From Bradyrhizobium sp. (GTDB lineage Bacteria; Pseudomonadota; Alphaproteobacteria; Rhizobiales; Xanthobacteraceae), in contig NZ_JADGRI010000005.1 in assembly GCF_017881085.1 (NCBI RefSeq), positions 1-48,472 on the forward strand: a stretch of DNA of 48,472 bases, written 5' to 3'. The notes beneath the pieces are model-generated. The model did no database searches, was not told where the DNA came from, and saw nothing but the letters and a program-made list of their open reading frames with translations. The position numbers and the translations under genes are program-made. Numbering within the stretch: the first letter of the stretch is position 1; every line of letters begins with the position of its first letter. Below, one piece after another: positions 41,341 through 48,472 of this stretch.

Positions 41341-42291
41341 ATGCTGGGTTTTGTGGCTCGAAGGCTGCTGTACCTGGTACCGGTACTGGTCGCCGTATCG
41401 CTGCTGACCTTCCTGATCGCGTCGCTTTTGCCGGGCGACCTCGCTTACGTCATCCTCGGCGATCAGGCGACGCCGGAAAAGGTCGCGGCGCTGCGCCACG
41501 ACTTGGGGCTCGACCAGCCGGTCTGGTGGCGTTACCTCAGCTGGCTCGGTCACGTCCTGGAAGGCGATTTCGGCCGGTCGTTCCGCACCGGCCAGACCGT
41601 GCTGCAGGCGGTGGCCGAGCGGCTGCCGGTGTCGCTCGAGCTGATGTTCTTTGCCGAGATCGCAGGCCTTGCCATCGGTGTTCCCGTCGCCATCGCCTGC
41701 GCGGTGCGCAGCGGCAGTGCGTTCGACCGCTTCATGACCGGCAGCGCCTTCGGCATGCTGTCGGTACCGACGTTCCTGTCCGCAATCCTTTTGATCTATC
41801 TGTTCGCGGTCGAACTGCGCTGGCTGCCGGCGACCGGCTACGTGCCGTTCGCCGAAGACCCGGTCGCGAATTTGCGCTTCATGGTGCTGCCGGCGCTGAC
41901 GCTGGCGCTGGCTGAATGGCCGGGCATCATGCGGGTGCTGCGGTCCGACATGATCGCGACCTTGCAGGAAGACTATATCGCCTTGGCCAAGGCCAAGGGA
42001 TTGAAGGCGTCGCGGATTCTTTTTGTGCATGCCCTGAAACCCTCCTCGCTGACCCTGATCACCGTCACCGGCATCAACATCGGGCGTCTGATCGGCGGCG
42101 CGCTGATCGTCGAGACCATCTTCGCGCTGCCGGGCATCGGCCGGCTTCTGGTCGGTGCGATCTATACCCGCGACCTCATCATCCTGCAGGGCGTGGTGCT
42201 GTTCGTCGCCGGCGGCTTCGTCGTGATGAATTTCGTCGTCGATATGCTCTACGCCGTGCTCGATCCCAGGATTCGCCATGGCCACGCTTGA
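41341..42291 (+). CDS. ABC transporter permease, DppB-like
   Basis: A 316-residue inner-membrane protein with about six helices. The N-terminal GFVARRLLYLVPVLVAVSLL and LRHDLGLDQPVWWRY are standard for DppB/OppB. The EAA loop reads DYIALAKAKGLKASRILFVH, followed by FALPGIGRLLVGAI. It starts 6 bases after the binding-protein stop and overlaps the second permease by 14 bases. Confidence 0.95.
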   Translation: MLGFVARRLLYLVPVLVAVSLLTFLIASLLPGDLAYVILGDQATPEKVAALRHDLGLDQPVWWRYLSWLGHVLEGDFGRSFRTGQTVLQAVAERLPVSLELMFFAEIAGLAIGVPVAIACAVRSGSAFDRFMTGSAFGMLSVPTFLSAILLIYLFAVELRWLPATGYVPFAEDPVANLRFMVLPALTLALAEWPGIMRVLRSDMIATLQEDYIALAKAKGLKASRILFVHALKPSSLTLITVTGINIGRLIGGALIVETIFALPGIGRLLVGAIYTRDLIILQGVVLFVAGGFVVMNFVVDMLYAVLDPRIRHGHA

Positions 42292-43150
42292 GCTCGGCAT
42301 CGACGAGCAGGTCGCCGCTGGTCCGGCCGGGCGGACGCGCCGGCTGGGGCCGCTGTTCTGGGCCGCGGTCGGCTGGACCGTTTTTATCCTTGCCGCCGCC
42401 GCGCTCGCTTCGCTGTTGCCGTTGCCGAGTCCGACCGACATGGACATGCTGGAGCGACGGGCGCCGATGTCGCTGCAGCATTGGCTCGGCACCGACGGCC
42501 TCGGGCGGGACGAACTGGCCCGGCTGATCCATGGCGCGCGGATATCGCTGACGGTCGGCCTTTGCGCGCCGGTAATCGGGGTTGCGATCGGCGGCGCGCT
42601 TGGCATGCTGGCCGGCTATTTCCGCGGCCGTTTCGAAACGCTGGTGGTCGGCAGCATGGATGTGCTGCTGGCCTTTCCGCCGCTGATCCTCGCGTTGGCG
42701 GTGACCGCCTATCTTGGTCAGTCCCTGCTCAATCTCACCTGCATTCTCGGCGTGCTCGGCATTCCCGCCTTCATGCGCGTGGCGCGTGCCGCAACCCTCA
42801 CGCTGTCGCGGCGCGAATTCGTGATCGCGGCCCAGGCGCTGGGTGCCACTCATGTTCGCATCCTCCTGCGCGAATTGTTGCCCAATGTGTTCCTGCCGCT
42901 GCTCGCCTTTTTCCTGCTCGGCGTCGCCGTCACCATCGTCGTCGAAGGCGCGCTGTCGTTCCTCGGTCTGGGGGTGCCGCCACCGATATCGAGTTGGGGC
43001 AGCATGATCGGGGAGGGCCGCGAGAGCCTGGAAATCGCGCCGCGACTCGCCTTCATTCCCGCGATCGCGATGTTCCTGACCGTGCTTTCATTCAACCTGA
43101 TCGGCGACACCTTGCGGGCGCTCACCGATCCCAGGCAGGGCGCGCTGTGA
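42278..43150 (+). CDS. ABC transporter permease, DppC-like
   Basis: A 290-residue inner-membrane protein with about five or six helices. Typical DppC features are HWLGTDGLGRDELARLIHGA, the EAA-like loop EFVIAAQALGATHVRILLRE and the C-terminal SFLGLGVPPPISSWGSMIGE with FNLIGDTLRALTDPR. It overlaps the preceding permease by 14 bases and the following ATPase by 4 (GTGA), so the operon is tightly coupled. Confidence 0.95.
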   Translation: MATLELGIDEQVAAGPAGRTRRLGPLFWAAVGWTVFILAAAALASLLPLPSPTDMDMLERRAPMSLQHWLGTDGLGRDELARLIHGARISLTVGLCAPVIGVAIGGALGMLAGYFRGRFETLVVGSMDVLLAFPPLILALAVTAYLGQSLLNLTCILGVLGIPAFMRVARAATLTLSRREFVIAAQALGATHVRILLRELLPNVFLPLLAFFLLGVAVTIVVEGALSFLGLGVPPPISSWGSMIGEGRESLEIAPRLAFIPAIAMFLTVLSFNLIGDTLRALTDPRQGAL

Positions 43151-44142
43151 CGGAACCGGCGTTGCTTTCCGTCGAGGACGTCTCGGTCGACCTGCCGACC
43201 CCGCGCGGCAATTTGCGCGCCGTGGATCATGTCGACCTGACGGTCGGCGCCGGCCGCACACTTGGGATCGTCGGGGAATCCGGATGCGGCAAGACCATGC
43301 TGTCGCGCGCAATCCTTCATCTGTTGCCGAAAAAGGCAAAACTGTCGGGACGGGTGATGTTCGACGGGCAGGACCTCGTGCGCCTCGATCCCGAACGCCT
43401 GCGCAAATTGCGCGGCCGGTCGCTCGCCGTCGTGTTCCAGGACCCGATGACCTCGCTCAATCCGGTGCTGACCATCGGCACCCAGTTGATCGAAACGCTG
43501 CAGGAGCATCTCGAGCTCGACGGCGCGGCGGCGAAAAGGCGCAGCGCCGAGTTGCTGGCGGCGGTGGGCATTCCCGCCCCCGAGCAGCGGCTGACGCAGT
43601 ACCCGCATCAACTCTCCGGCGGCATGCGGCAGCGGGTTGCGATCGCCATTGCTCTGTCGTGCGAACCAAAGCTCCTGATCGCCGACGAGCCGACCACCGC
43701 GCTCGACGTCACTATTCAGGCCCAGATCCTCGATCTCCTGGCGCGCGAGCAGCGCCGCCGCCATATGGCGATGATCATCATCACCCATGATCTCGGCGTG
43801 GTCGCCGGCCGGACCGACGAAGTCGCCGTGATGTATGCCGGCCGCGTCGTGGAACGGGCGCCGACGCCCTTGCTGTTCAAGAATATGCATATGCCGTACA
43901 CGCAGGCGCTGCTGGCGGCGATCCCCAGGATCGATGCCGCCCCGCATACGCCGCTGCCGGCAATTTCCGGGCGTCCGCCCGATCCGACCCGGCCGCTGCA
44001 GGGCTGCTCGTTTGCGCCGCGCTGCCGTTATGCCACCGGGCTGTGTCATCGCGAGAAGCCCGCGCTCACCCCAGCGGAATCCCCGGAGCACCGATTTGCC
44101 TGCTTCCATCCGATTCTGGCGCCAGCCGGGGTAGGCGCATGA
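43147..44142 (+). CDS. ABC transporter ATPase, DppD-like
   Basis: A 331-residue ATPase starting at GTG 43147, which overlaps the permease stop as GTGA; the track ORF from 42481 is a shadow fused to the real gene. Walker A is GESGCGKTM, the signature [16 protein letters not shown], Walker [13 protein letters not shown] and the switch His in IIITHDLG. The C-terminal oligopeptide extension carries the Cys-rich [14 protein letters not shown], which in relatives binds an iron-sulphur cluster. The Walker A has Thr-Met rather than Thr-Thr, a tolerated change. Confidence 0.95.
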   Translation: MTEPALLSVEDVSVDLPTPRGNLRAVDHVDLTVGAGRTLGIVGESGCGKTMLSRAILHLLPKKAKLSGRVMFDGQDLVRLDPERLRKLRGRSLAVVFQDPMTSLNPVLTIGTQLIETLQEHLELDGAAAKRRSAELLAAVGIPAPEQRLTQYPHQLSGGMRQRVAIAIALSCEPKLLIADEPTTALDVTIQAQILDLLAREQRRRHMAMIIITHDLGVVAGRTDEVAVMYAGRVVERAPTPLLFKNMHMPYTQALLAAIPRIDAAPHTPLPAISGRPPDPTRPLQGCSFAPRCRYATGLCHREKPALTPAESPEHRFACFHPILAPAGVGA

Positions 44143-45128
44143 CGCAGGATATCCGGCCATCGCCTCCGCCCGATCCGCTGCTGAAGGTGCAAAACCTCGT
44201 GGTCGAATATGCCGTCGGCGGCAAGACCATCCACGCGGTGTCCGATGTCAGCCTGGAAGTGGCGCGCGGCGAGACGCTGGGGCTGGTCGGCGAGTCCGGG
44301 TGCGGCAAGTCCACGCTCGGCCGCGCAGTGCTGCAGTTGCGCCGGGCTCAATCGGGGCGGGTGCTGTTCGACGGCGAGGATCTCACGGCCATGCACGGCG
44401 ATGCCTTGCGCAAGATGCGCCAGCGCGTGCAGCTGATCTTCCAGGATCCGATCGCCTCGCTGAATCCGAGGCGGCGGATCGGCGATATCGTCGCCGAGCC
44501 GCTGGTGATATCGGGCGTCAGGGATCCCAAAAAACGCGAGGAGCTCGTCCGCGAGGTGCTCGGCGCGGTCGGTCTCGACCCCTCGCTGGTGATGGGGCGC
44601 CTGCCGCACGAGTTTTCCGGCGGCCAATGCCAGCGCATCTGCATCGCGCGTGCGCTGGTGCTCAATCCGGAATTTGTCATCTGCGACGAGCCGGTGTCGG
44701 CGCTCGACGTTTCGATCCGGGCGCAAATCCTCAATCTGCTGGAGGACATGAAGGCGCGCTTCGGGCTGACGCTGCTGTTCATCGCCCACGACCTTGCGGT
44801 GGTGAAGGCGGTCAGCGACCGGGTGGCCGTGATGTATCTTGGCCGGCTGTGCGAGGTCGGGCCGTCCGAGCAGGTGTTCGCCCACCCCGCACATCCCTAT
44901 ACCGCGCTCTTGATCGAGGCTATCCCGGTACCCGATCCGGACGTGCGGCCGGCCGAAAGCGTGGCGGTCGGCGAACCGCCGTCGCCGATGTCGCCGCCGT
45001 CGGGTTGCCGTTTCCGCACCCGCTGCCCGCGCGCCGACCAGCGCTGCAACGACGAGGTGCCGGAACTCCGCGAGCTGGCGCCTCGGCAGTTCGCCGCCTG
45101 CCATCATCCATTGATCGCAGCCGGCTAA
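44139..45128 (+). CDS. ABC transporter ATPase, DppF-like
   Basis: A 329-residue ATPase starting at ATG 44139, overlapping the previous stop as ATGA; the track start at 44043 lies inside the upstream gene. Walker A is GESGCGKST, the signature [16 protein letters not shown], Walker [13 protein letters not shown] and the switch His in [10 protein letters not shown]. Conserved [14 protein letters not shown] is the usual DppF Q-loop. The C-terminal extension has [14 protein letters not shown]. It pairs with the DppD-like subunit. Confidence 0.95.
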   Translation: MTQDIRPSPPPDPLLKVQNLVVEYAVGGKTIHAVSDVSLEVARGETLGLVGESGCGKSTLGRAVLQLRRAQSGRVLFDGEDLTAMHGDALRKMRQRVQLIFQDPIASLNPRRRIGDIVAEPLVISGVRDPKKREELVREVLGAVGLDPSLVMGRLPHEFSGGQCQRICIARALVLNPEFVICDEPVSALDVSIRAQILNLLEDMKARFGLTLLFIAHDLAVVKAVSDRVAVMYLGRLCEVGPSEQVFAHPAHPYTALLIEAIPVPDPDVRPAESVAVGEPPSPMSPPSGCRFRTRCPRADQRCNDEVPELRELAPRQFAACHHPLIAAG

Positions 45129-45197
45129 ACGTCTAGCAAGCGTATGGGAATGCGTGGCAATCTCTGCGCAAGAGCAACAATAATCGGGAGCGAAGCG

Positions 45198-46265
45198 ATG
45201 AAGAGTTTCCAGGTCACCGAGTTCAACGCCCCCCTGAAAGAAGTGGATCAGCCGACCCCGCAGCCGACGGGGACCCAGGTGCTGATCAAGGTCAAGGCGG
45301 CCGGCGTCTGTCACAGCGACCTGCATATCTGGGAGGGCGGCTACGATCTCGGCCATGGACGCAAGCCGCTGTCCTTGAAGGATCGCGGCGTGTCGCTGCC
45401 GCGAACCATGGGCCATGAGTCGGTCGGCGAAATCGTCGCGTTCGGACCGGACGTCAAAGCCGCCGACAAGGGCGACCTCAAGATCGGCGACGTCGCGCTG
45501 GTCTACCCCTGGCTCGGCTGCGGCAAATGCGACGTGTGCCTGGCCGGCGAAGAGAATATGTGCCTGAAACCCGCATCGCTCGGCGTCTATTGCGACGGCG
45601 GCTATGCCGACCACATGACGGTGCCGAACCCCAAATACCTGCTGAATTTGAAGGGGCTCGATCCCGTGACCGCGGCGCCTTACGCCTGCTCCGGGGTCAC
45701 CACCTACAGCGCCCTGAAGAAGGTCGAGGCGGATTTCAAGACGCCGATCGTCATCATCGGCGCCGGCGGCCTCGGCCTGATGGCGCTGTCGCTCCTGAAG
45801 GCGATGGGCGGCAAGGGCGCCATCGTGGTCGATATCGACGCGCGCAAGCGCGAAGCCGCCGAAAAGGCCGGCGCGCTCGCGACCGTCGATGGCTCCGCGC
45901 CCGACGCGCTGGAGCAGCTTGCCCAGAAAGCCGGCGGTCCGATCCGCGCGGTGATCGATCTCGTCGGCAACGCCAAGACTACCCAGCTCGGCTTCGACTG
46001 CCTCTCCAAGGGCGGCAAGCTCGTCATCGTCGGCCTGTTCGGCGGCGGCGCGACCTGGGCGCTGCCGCTGATCCCGATCAAGGCCATCACCATCCAGGGC
46101 AGCTATGTCGGCAATCTCCGGGAGACGCAGGAGCTGCTCGATCTGGTGCGTTCCAAAAAGATCGCGCCAATCCCGGTGACGCCGATGCCGCTGGCCAAGG
46201 CCAACGAGGCGCTGGTCGACCTGCAGAAGGGCAGGCTGGTCGGCCGCGCGGTGCTCATGCCGTAG
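45198..46265 (+). CDS. Zinc-dependent alcohol dehydrogenase (MDR family)
   Basis: A 355-residue enzyme from ATG 45198 (CGGGAGCG site); the track start at 45144 adds an unlikely leader. Catalytic zinc ligands are Cys38 in GVCHSDLH, His73-Glu74 in TMGHESVGE, and Cys164. The structural zinc lobe is Cys108, 111, 114 and 122 (CGKCDVCLAGEENMC). The cofactor motif IGAGGLGLMAL is near residue 188, and DIDARKREAA after it ends in Asp, favouring NAD. It oxidises a primary or secondary alcohol. It follows the importer operon by 69 bases and may act on the imported compound. Confidence 0.93.
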   Translation: MKSFQVTEFNAPLKEVDQPTPQPTGTQVLIKVKAAGVCHSDLHIWEGGYDLGHGRKPLSLKDRGVSLPRTMGHESVGEIVAFGPDVKAADKGDLKIGDVALVYPWLGCGKCDVCLAGEENMCLKPASLGVYCDGGYADHMTVPNPKYLLNLKGLDPVTAAPYACSGVTTYSALKKVEADFKTPIVIIGAGGLGLMALSLLKAMGGKGAIVVDIDARKREAAEKAGALATVDGSAPDALEQLAQKAGGPIRAVIDLVGNAKTTQLGFDCLSKGGKLVIVGLFGGGATWALPLIPIKAITIQGSYVGNLRETQELLDLVRSKKIAPIPVTPMPLAKANEALVDLQKGRLVGRAVLMP

Positions 46266-46270
46266 TCGTT

Positions 46271-46374
46271 CGTCATTCCGGGATGGTGCGTTAGCACCAG
46301 ACCCGGAATCTCGAGATTCTTCGATGTGCAATTGCACATCGTAGTTCGATGCTTCGCATCGCCCCGGAATGACG
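46271..46374. repeat. Dispersed intergenic palindrome, family C (copy 2)
   Basis: Begins CGTCATTCCGGGATGGTGCG and ends GCCCCGGAATGACG, with inner hairpins around TCTCGAGA and TGCAATTGCA. It matches the copy at 11139-11240 over nearly its full length. It starts 5 bases after the alcohol dehydrogenase stop. Confidence 0.85.
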
Positions 46375-46447
46375 AATGTGGATTGCTTCGCTTCGCTCGC
46401 AATGACAACTTTCATCTTCATCTCCCCGGTTCTGTTGAGGAATTTCC

Positions 46448-47527
46448 ATGTCCGCTAACAACGCCCTTCACATCGCCGTGCTCGCCGGCGACGGCATCGG
46501 GCCTGAAGTGATGGCTCCGGCGCTCGAAGTTCTGCGCAAGGTCGAGGCGACCACCGACCTGAAGTTTCGCTTCACCGACGCGCCGGCCGGCGCCAACGAA
46601 TATCTCGCGACCGGCAAATCGATGCCGGACTCCACCGTGCGGCTGTGTGACGAGGCGGACGCGATCCTGCTCGGCGCCTGCGGGCTTCCTTCTGTGCGCT
46701 ACCCCGACAACACCGAGATCATGCCGCAGGTCGAGCTGCGATTTCACTTCGACCTCTATGCCGGCGTGCGCCCGGCGCGGCTCATTCCCGGCGTCCCCAG
46801 CCCGATCGTCGGCGCCGACCAGCGCGGCATCGATCTCGTGGTGATCCGGGAGTCCACCGAGGGCCTGTTCGCCTCGATGGGCAAGGGCGTCGTCACCGAC
46901 ACCGAGGCGCGCGAGACGCTGGTCATCACGCGAAAGACCTCGGAGCGGTTGTTCGAGTTCTCGTTCCGGCTGGCGGAACGCCGCAAGGCGCGCGGCCGAC
47001 CCGGCCAGCTCACCTGCGTCGACAAGGCCAATGTGTTCAAGGCCTTTGCCTTCTTTCGTGAGATGTTCGACGAAGCGGCCAAACGTCATCCGGATGTCAG
47101 GACCGACCGGCTTTATGTCGATGCCTGCTCGGCGCTCTTGGTAAAACGGCCCTGGGATTTCGACGTCATGGTGATGGAGAATATGTTCGGCGACATCCTC
47201 TCCGACATGACCGCCGGCCTGATCGGCGGCATGGGCATGGCGCCGTCCGCCGATATCGGCGACACCCACGCGGTGTTCCAGCCTTGCCACGGCACCGCGC
47301 CTGATATCATGGGACAGGGCAAGGCCAATCCCACCGGCATGATCCTCTCCGCCGCGATGATGCTGGACTGGCTGGCCGACAAGCACGGGCTGGAGTCCGC
47401 TGCCGAAGCGGCTCAAAGCATCGAGCGCGCGGTCGACAAGGCCTATGCAGATGGTATCAAGCCGATGGAATTCGGCGGCGGCAACGGGACGGCGGATATC
47501 GCCAAGGCCGTCCTGGCGGCGCTGTGA
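46448..47527 (+). CDS. Beta-decarboxylating dehydrogenase (tartrate / isopropylmalate type)
   Basis: A 359-residue member of the isocitrate/isopropylmalate/tartrate dehydrogenase family. The N-terminal IAVLAGDGIGPEVMAPALEV, substrate loop LRFHFDLYAGVRPARL, catalytic segment VDKANVFKAFAFF and metal-binding ENMFGDILSDMTAGLIGGMG are all present, and CHGTAPDIMGQGKANPTG is the cofactor region. Length equals LeuB, but the YAGVRP loop instead of the LeuB ANLRP form favours a tartrate or malate-type substrate. It oxidatively decarboxylates a 2-hydroxy acid with NAD and Mg or Mn. No leuC/leuD genes are nearby, which also argues against leucine synthesis. Confidence 0.88.
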   Translation: MSANNALHIAVLAGDGIGPEVMAPALEVLRKVEATTDLKFRFTDAPAGANEYLATGKSMPDSTVRLCDEADAILLGACGLPSVRYPDNTEIMPQVELRFHFDLYAGVRPARLIPGVPSPIVGADQRGIDLVVIRESTEGLFASMGKGVVTDTEARETLVITRKTSERLFEFSFRLAERRKARGRPGQLTCVDKANVFKAFAFFREMFDEAAKRHPDVRTDRLYVDACSALLVKRPWDFDVMVMENMFGDILSDMTAGLIGGMGMAPSADIGDTHAVFQPCHGTAPDIMGQGKANPTGMILSAAMMLDWLADKHGLESAAEAAQSIERAVDKAYADGIKPMEFGGGNGTADIAKAVLAAL

Positions 47528-47537
47528 GGGCGGGCAT

Positions 47538-48472
47538 GTGAAACGGCGTCAAGTTCTTGGTGCGCTCGGTGCAACCGCGATCGCTTGGCCGCTCGGCGTG
47601 CGGGCTCAGCAGCCGGAGCGGATGCGCCACATCGGTGTGCTTGTCGGATTGGCACAGGGCACGAACGATCCCGCTGCCGAGGTTTTCCTCCGGGCCTTTC
47701 GCGATGCGATGCAGCAGTCGGGATGGATTGAGGACAAGAACATCCGCATCGACTACCGGTTTGGCGGGACGCTCGCCAATCTCGCAAAGACCGATGCGTC
47801 CGCCGCCGAGCTTGTCGCGCTTTCTCCCGAACTGATCTATGCCCAGGGATTGCCGTCGACGCTGGCGTTGCATCGAAAAACCAGCACGATTCCCATCGTC
47901 TTCACCCAGGTGGCCGATCCGGTCGGCTTCGGCCTGGCCGATAGCGTGGGACATCCCGGCGGCAATGTCACCGGCTTCGTGGTCTGGGACCTTTCTATCG
48001 GCGGCAAGTGGATGCAGCTGCTTCGCGAACTCATCCCCGACCTCACCCATGTCGGCATCCTCTACAACCCGGACACCACGGCCTATGCGCCGCCGCTGGT
48101 CGCCGCGGCCAGGGCCGCCGCCGGAAGCGTAGAGGTCATCGAGTGTCATGCCCACAGTGACAGCGAGATCGAAACCGCGCTTTCCTCGCTCAGCCGTCAG
48201 CCGCATGGCGCTCTGATAGTGATCCCGGAGCCGTTCACGAACGCGCACCGCGACCAGATCATTGCACAATGCGCGCAATCCGGCCTGCCGGCCCTCAATT
48301 CCGTGCTCAGTGCCGTGGATCATGGTGCGCTGATTTCGTATACGGTCGTTCTGGACGAACTGGTACGCAGTCCCGTCGGCTACATCGATCGAATTCTGAA
48401 AGGGGGATCGCCGAGCGATCTGCCCATTCAGGCGCCGAACAAATATGAACTGGCGATCAACCTGAAGACGGC
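47538..48472 (+). CDS. ABC_sub_bind-type periplasmic binding protein (3' partial)
   Basis: The frame is open from GTG 47538 to the window end, 311 residues, so it is missing from the ORF track. The N terminus reads VKRRQVLGALGATAIAWPLG with a twin-arginine-like start and a signal peptide ending VRA-QQ (residue 23). The mature part MRHIGVLVGLAQGTNDPAAE, then DLTHVGILYNPDTTAYAPPL, matches the tryptophan/tyrosine-type ABC substrate-binding family that is expanded in Bradyrhizobium. Only a few residues should be missing. It lies 10 bases after the dehydrogenase gene. ATG at 47536 is immediately followed by a stop and cannot be used. Confidence 0.85.
   Translation, partial: MKRRQVLGALGATAIAWPLGVRAQQPERMRHIGVLVGLAQGTNDPAAEVFLRAFRDAMQQSGWIEDKNIRIDYRFGGTLANLAKTDASAAELVALSPELIYAQGLPSTLALHRKTSTIPIVFTQVADPVGFGLADSVGHPGGNVTGFVVWDLSIGGKWMQLLRELIPDLTHVGILYNPDTTAYAPPLVAAARAAAGSVEVIECHAHSDSEIETALSSLSRQPHGALIVIPEPFTNAHRDQIIAQCAQSGLPALNSVLSAVDHGALISYTVVLDELVRSPVGYIDRILKGGSPSDLPIQAPNKYELAINLKT

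Noticed and set aside
38401-42606. A 1401-residue minus-strand ORF
   Set aside because: It lies antisense to the CoA-transferase, binding protein and permease genes, which have clear family motifs. Long antisense frames are common in GC-rich coding DNA, and this one shows no recognisable domain and a His/Arg/Gln-rich composition.
44046-46421. A 791-residue minus-strand ORF
   Set aside because: Antisense to the DppF-like and alcohol dehydrogenase genes; no domain features.

Overview
The window is a 48.5 kb, GC-rich stretch of an alphaproteobacterial chromosome. Its core, from about 23.5 to 36.8 kb, holds fixK2, a receiver-only response regulator, fixJ and fixL on the minus strand, then a universal-stress-protein gene, a CBS gene, fixNOQP and fixGHIS on the plus strand. 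From memory this is the Bradyrhizobium gene order, and FixL, FixJ and FixK2 look Bradyrhizobium-like, so Bradyrhizobium or a very close Nitrobacteraceae relative is the best guess. Dispersed intergenic palindromes and many ABC-type uptake genes fit that. No rRNA, tRNA, CRISPR array, transposase or phage gene was seen.

Region 1 (1-13.0 kb) is an uncharacterised catabolic locus. Plus-strand genes encode a ThDP enzyme cut by the window edge, an atypical SDR, a TcuA-like flavoprotein, a cupin, a ketosteroid-dehydrogenase-like flavoprotein and a sugar-isomerase-like TIM barrel. Facing them is a minus-strand operon: ABC permease, epimerase-like protein, GNAT, DapA-family lyase and ABC ATPase. A TetR gene and, divergently, the matching periplasmic binding protein complete it. 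Two related palindromes, one before the permease operon and one before tetR, look like TetR operators.

Region 2 (13.0-17.4 kb) has an intergenic stretch with nested palindromic repeats, an SdsA-type alkyl sulfatase, a partial duplication of that gene's 3' end, a small VOC protein and a GT4 glycosyltransferase with a candidate sigma-EcfG promoter. Region 3 (17.6-23.5 kb) carries an ABC exporter, a glycogen-debranching-type glucosidase, a periplasmic PRC-barrel protein and an MFS permease.

Region 4 (23.5-36.8 kb) is the oxygen-responsive fix block. FixL/FixJ should activate fixK2, and a GTAAGTAG FixJ-type element lies upstream of it. FixK2 should then activate fixNOQP and fixGHIS; both have a TTGA-N6-TCAA box. 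A third box overlaps the fixJ stop codon and faces the receiver-only gene, suggesting FixT-like feedback. A weaker box precedes the usp-CBS pair. FixNOQP is the cbb3 oxidase and FixGHIS its assembly and copper-loading machinery.

Region 5 (36.8-48.5 kb) has a glycogen synthase convergent with fixS, then a plus-strand series: CaiB/BaiF CoA-transferase, complete Dpp/Opp-type ABC importer, zinc alcohol dehydrogenase, tartrate/isopropylmalate-type dehydrogenase, and an ABC_sub_bind-type binding protein cut by the window end. Many annotated starts were moved inward from the ORF track on the basis of Shine-Dalgarno sites, signal peptides, overlaps or operator position. All family assignments are by eye, without database searches.
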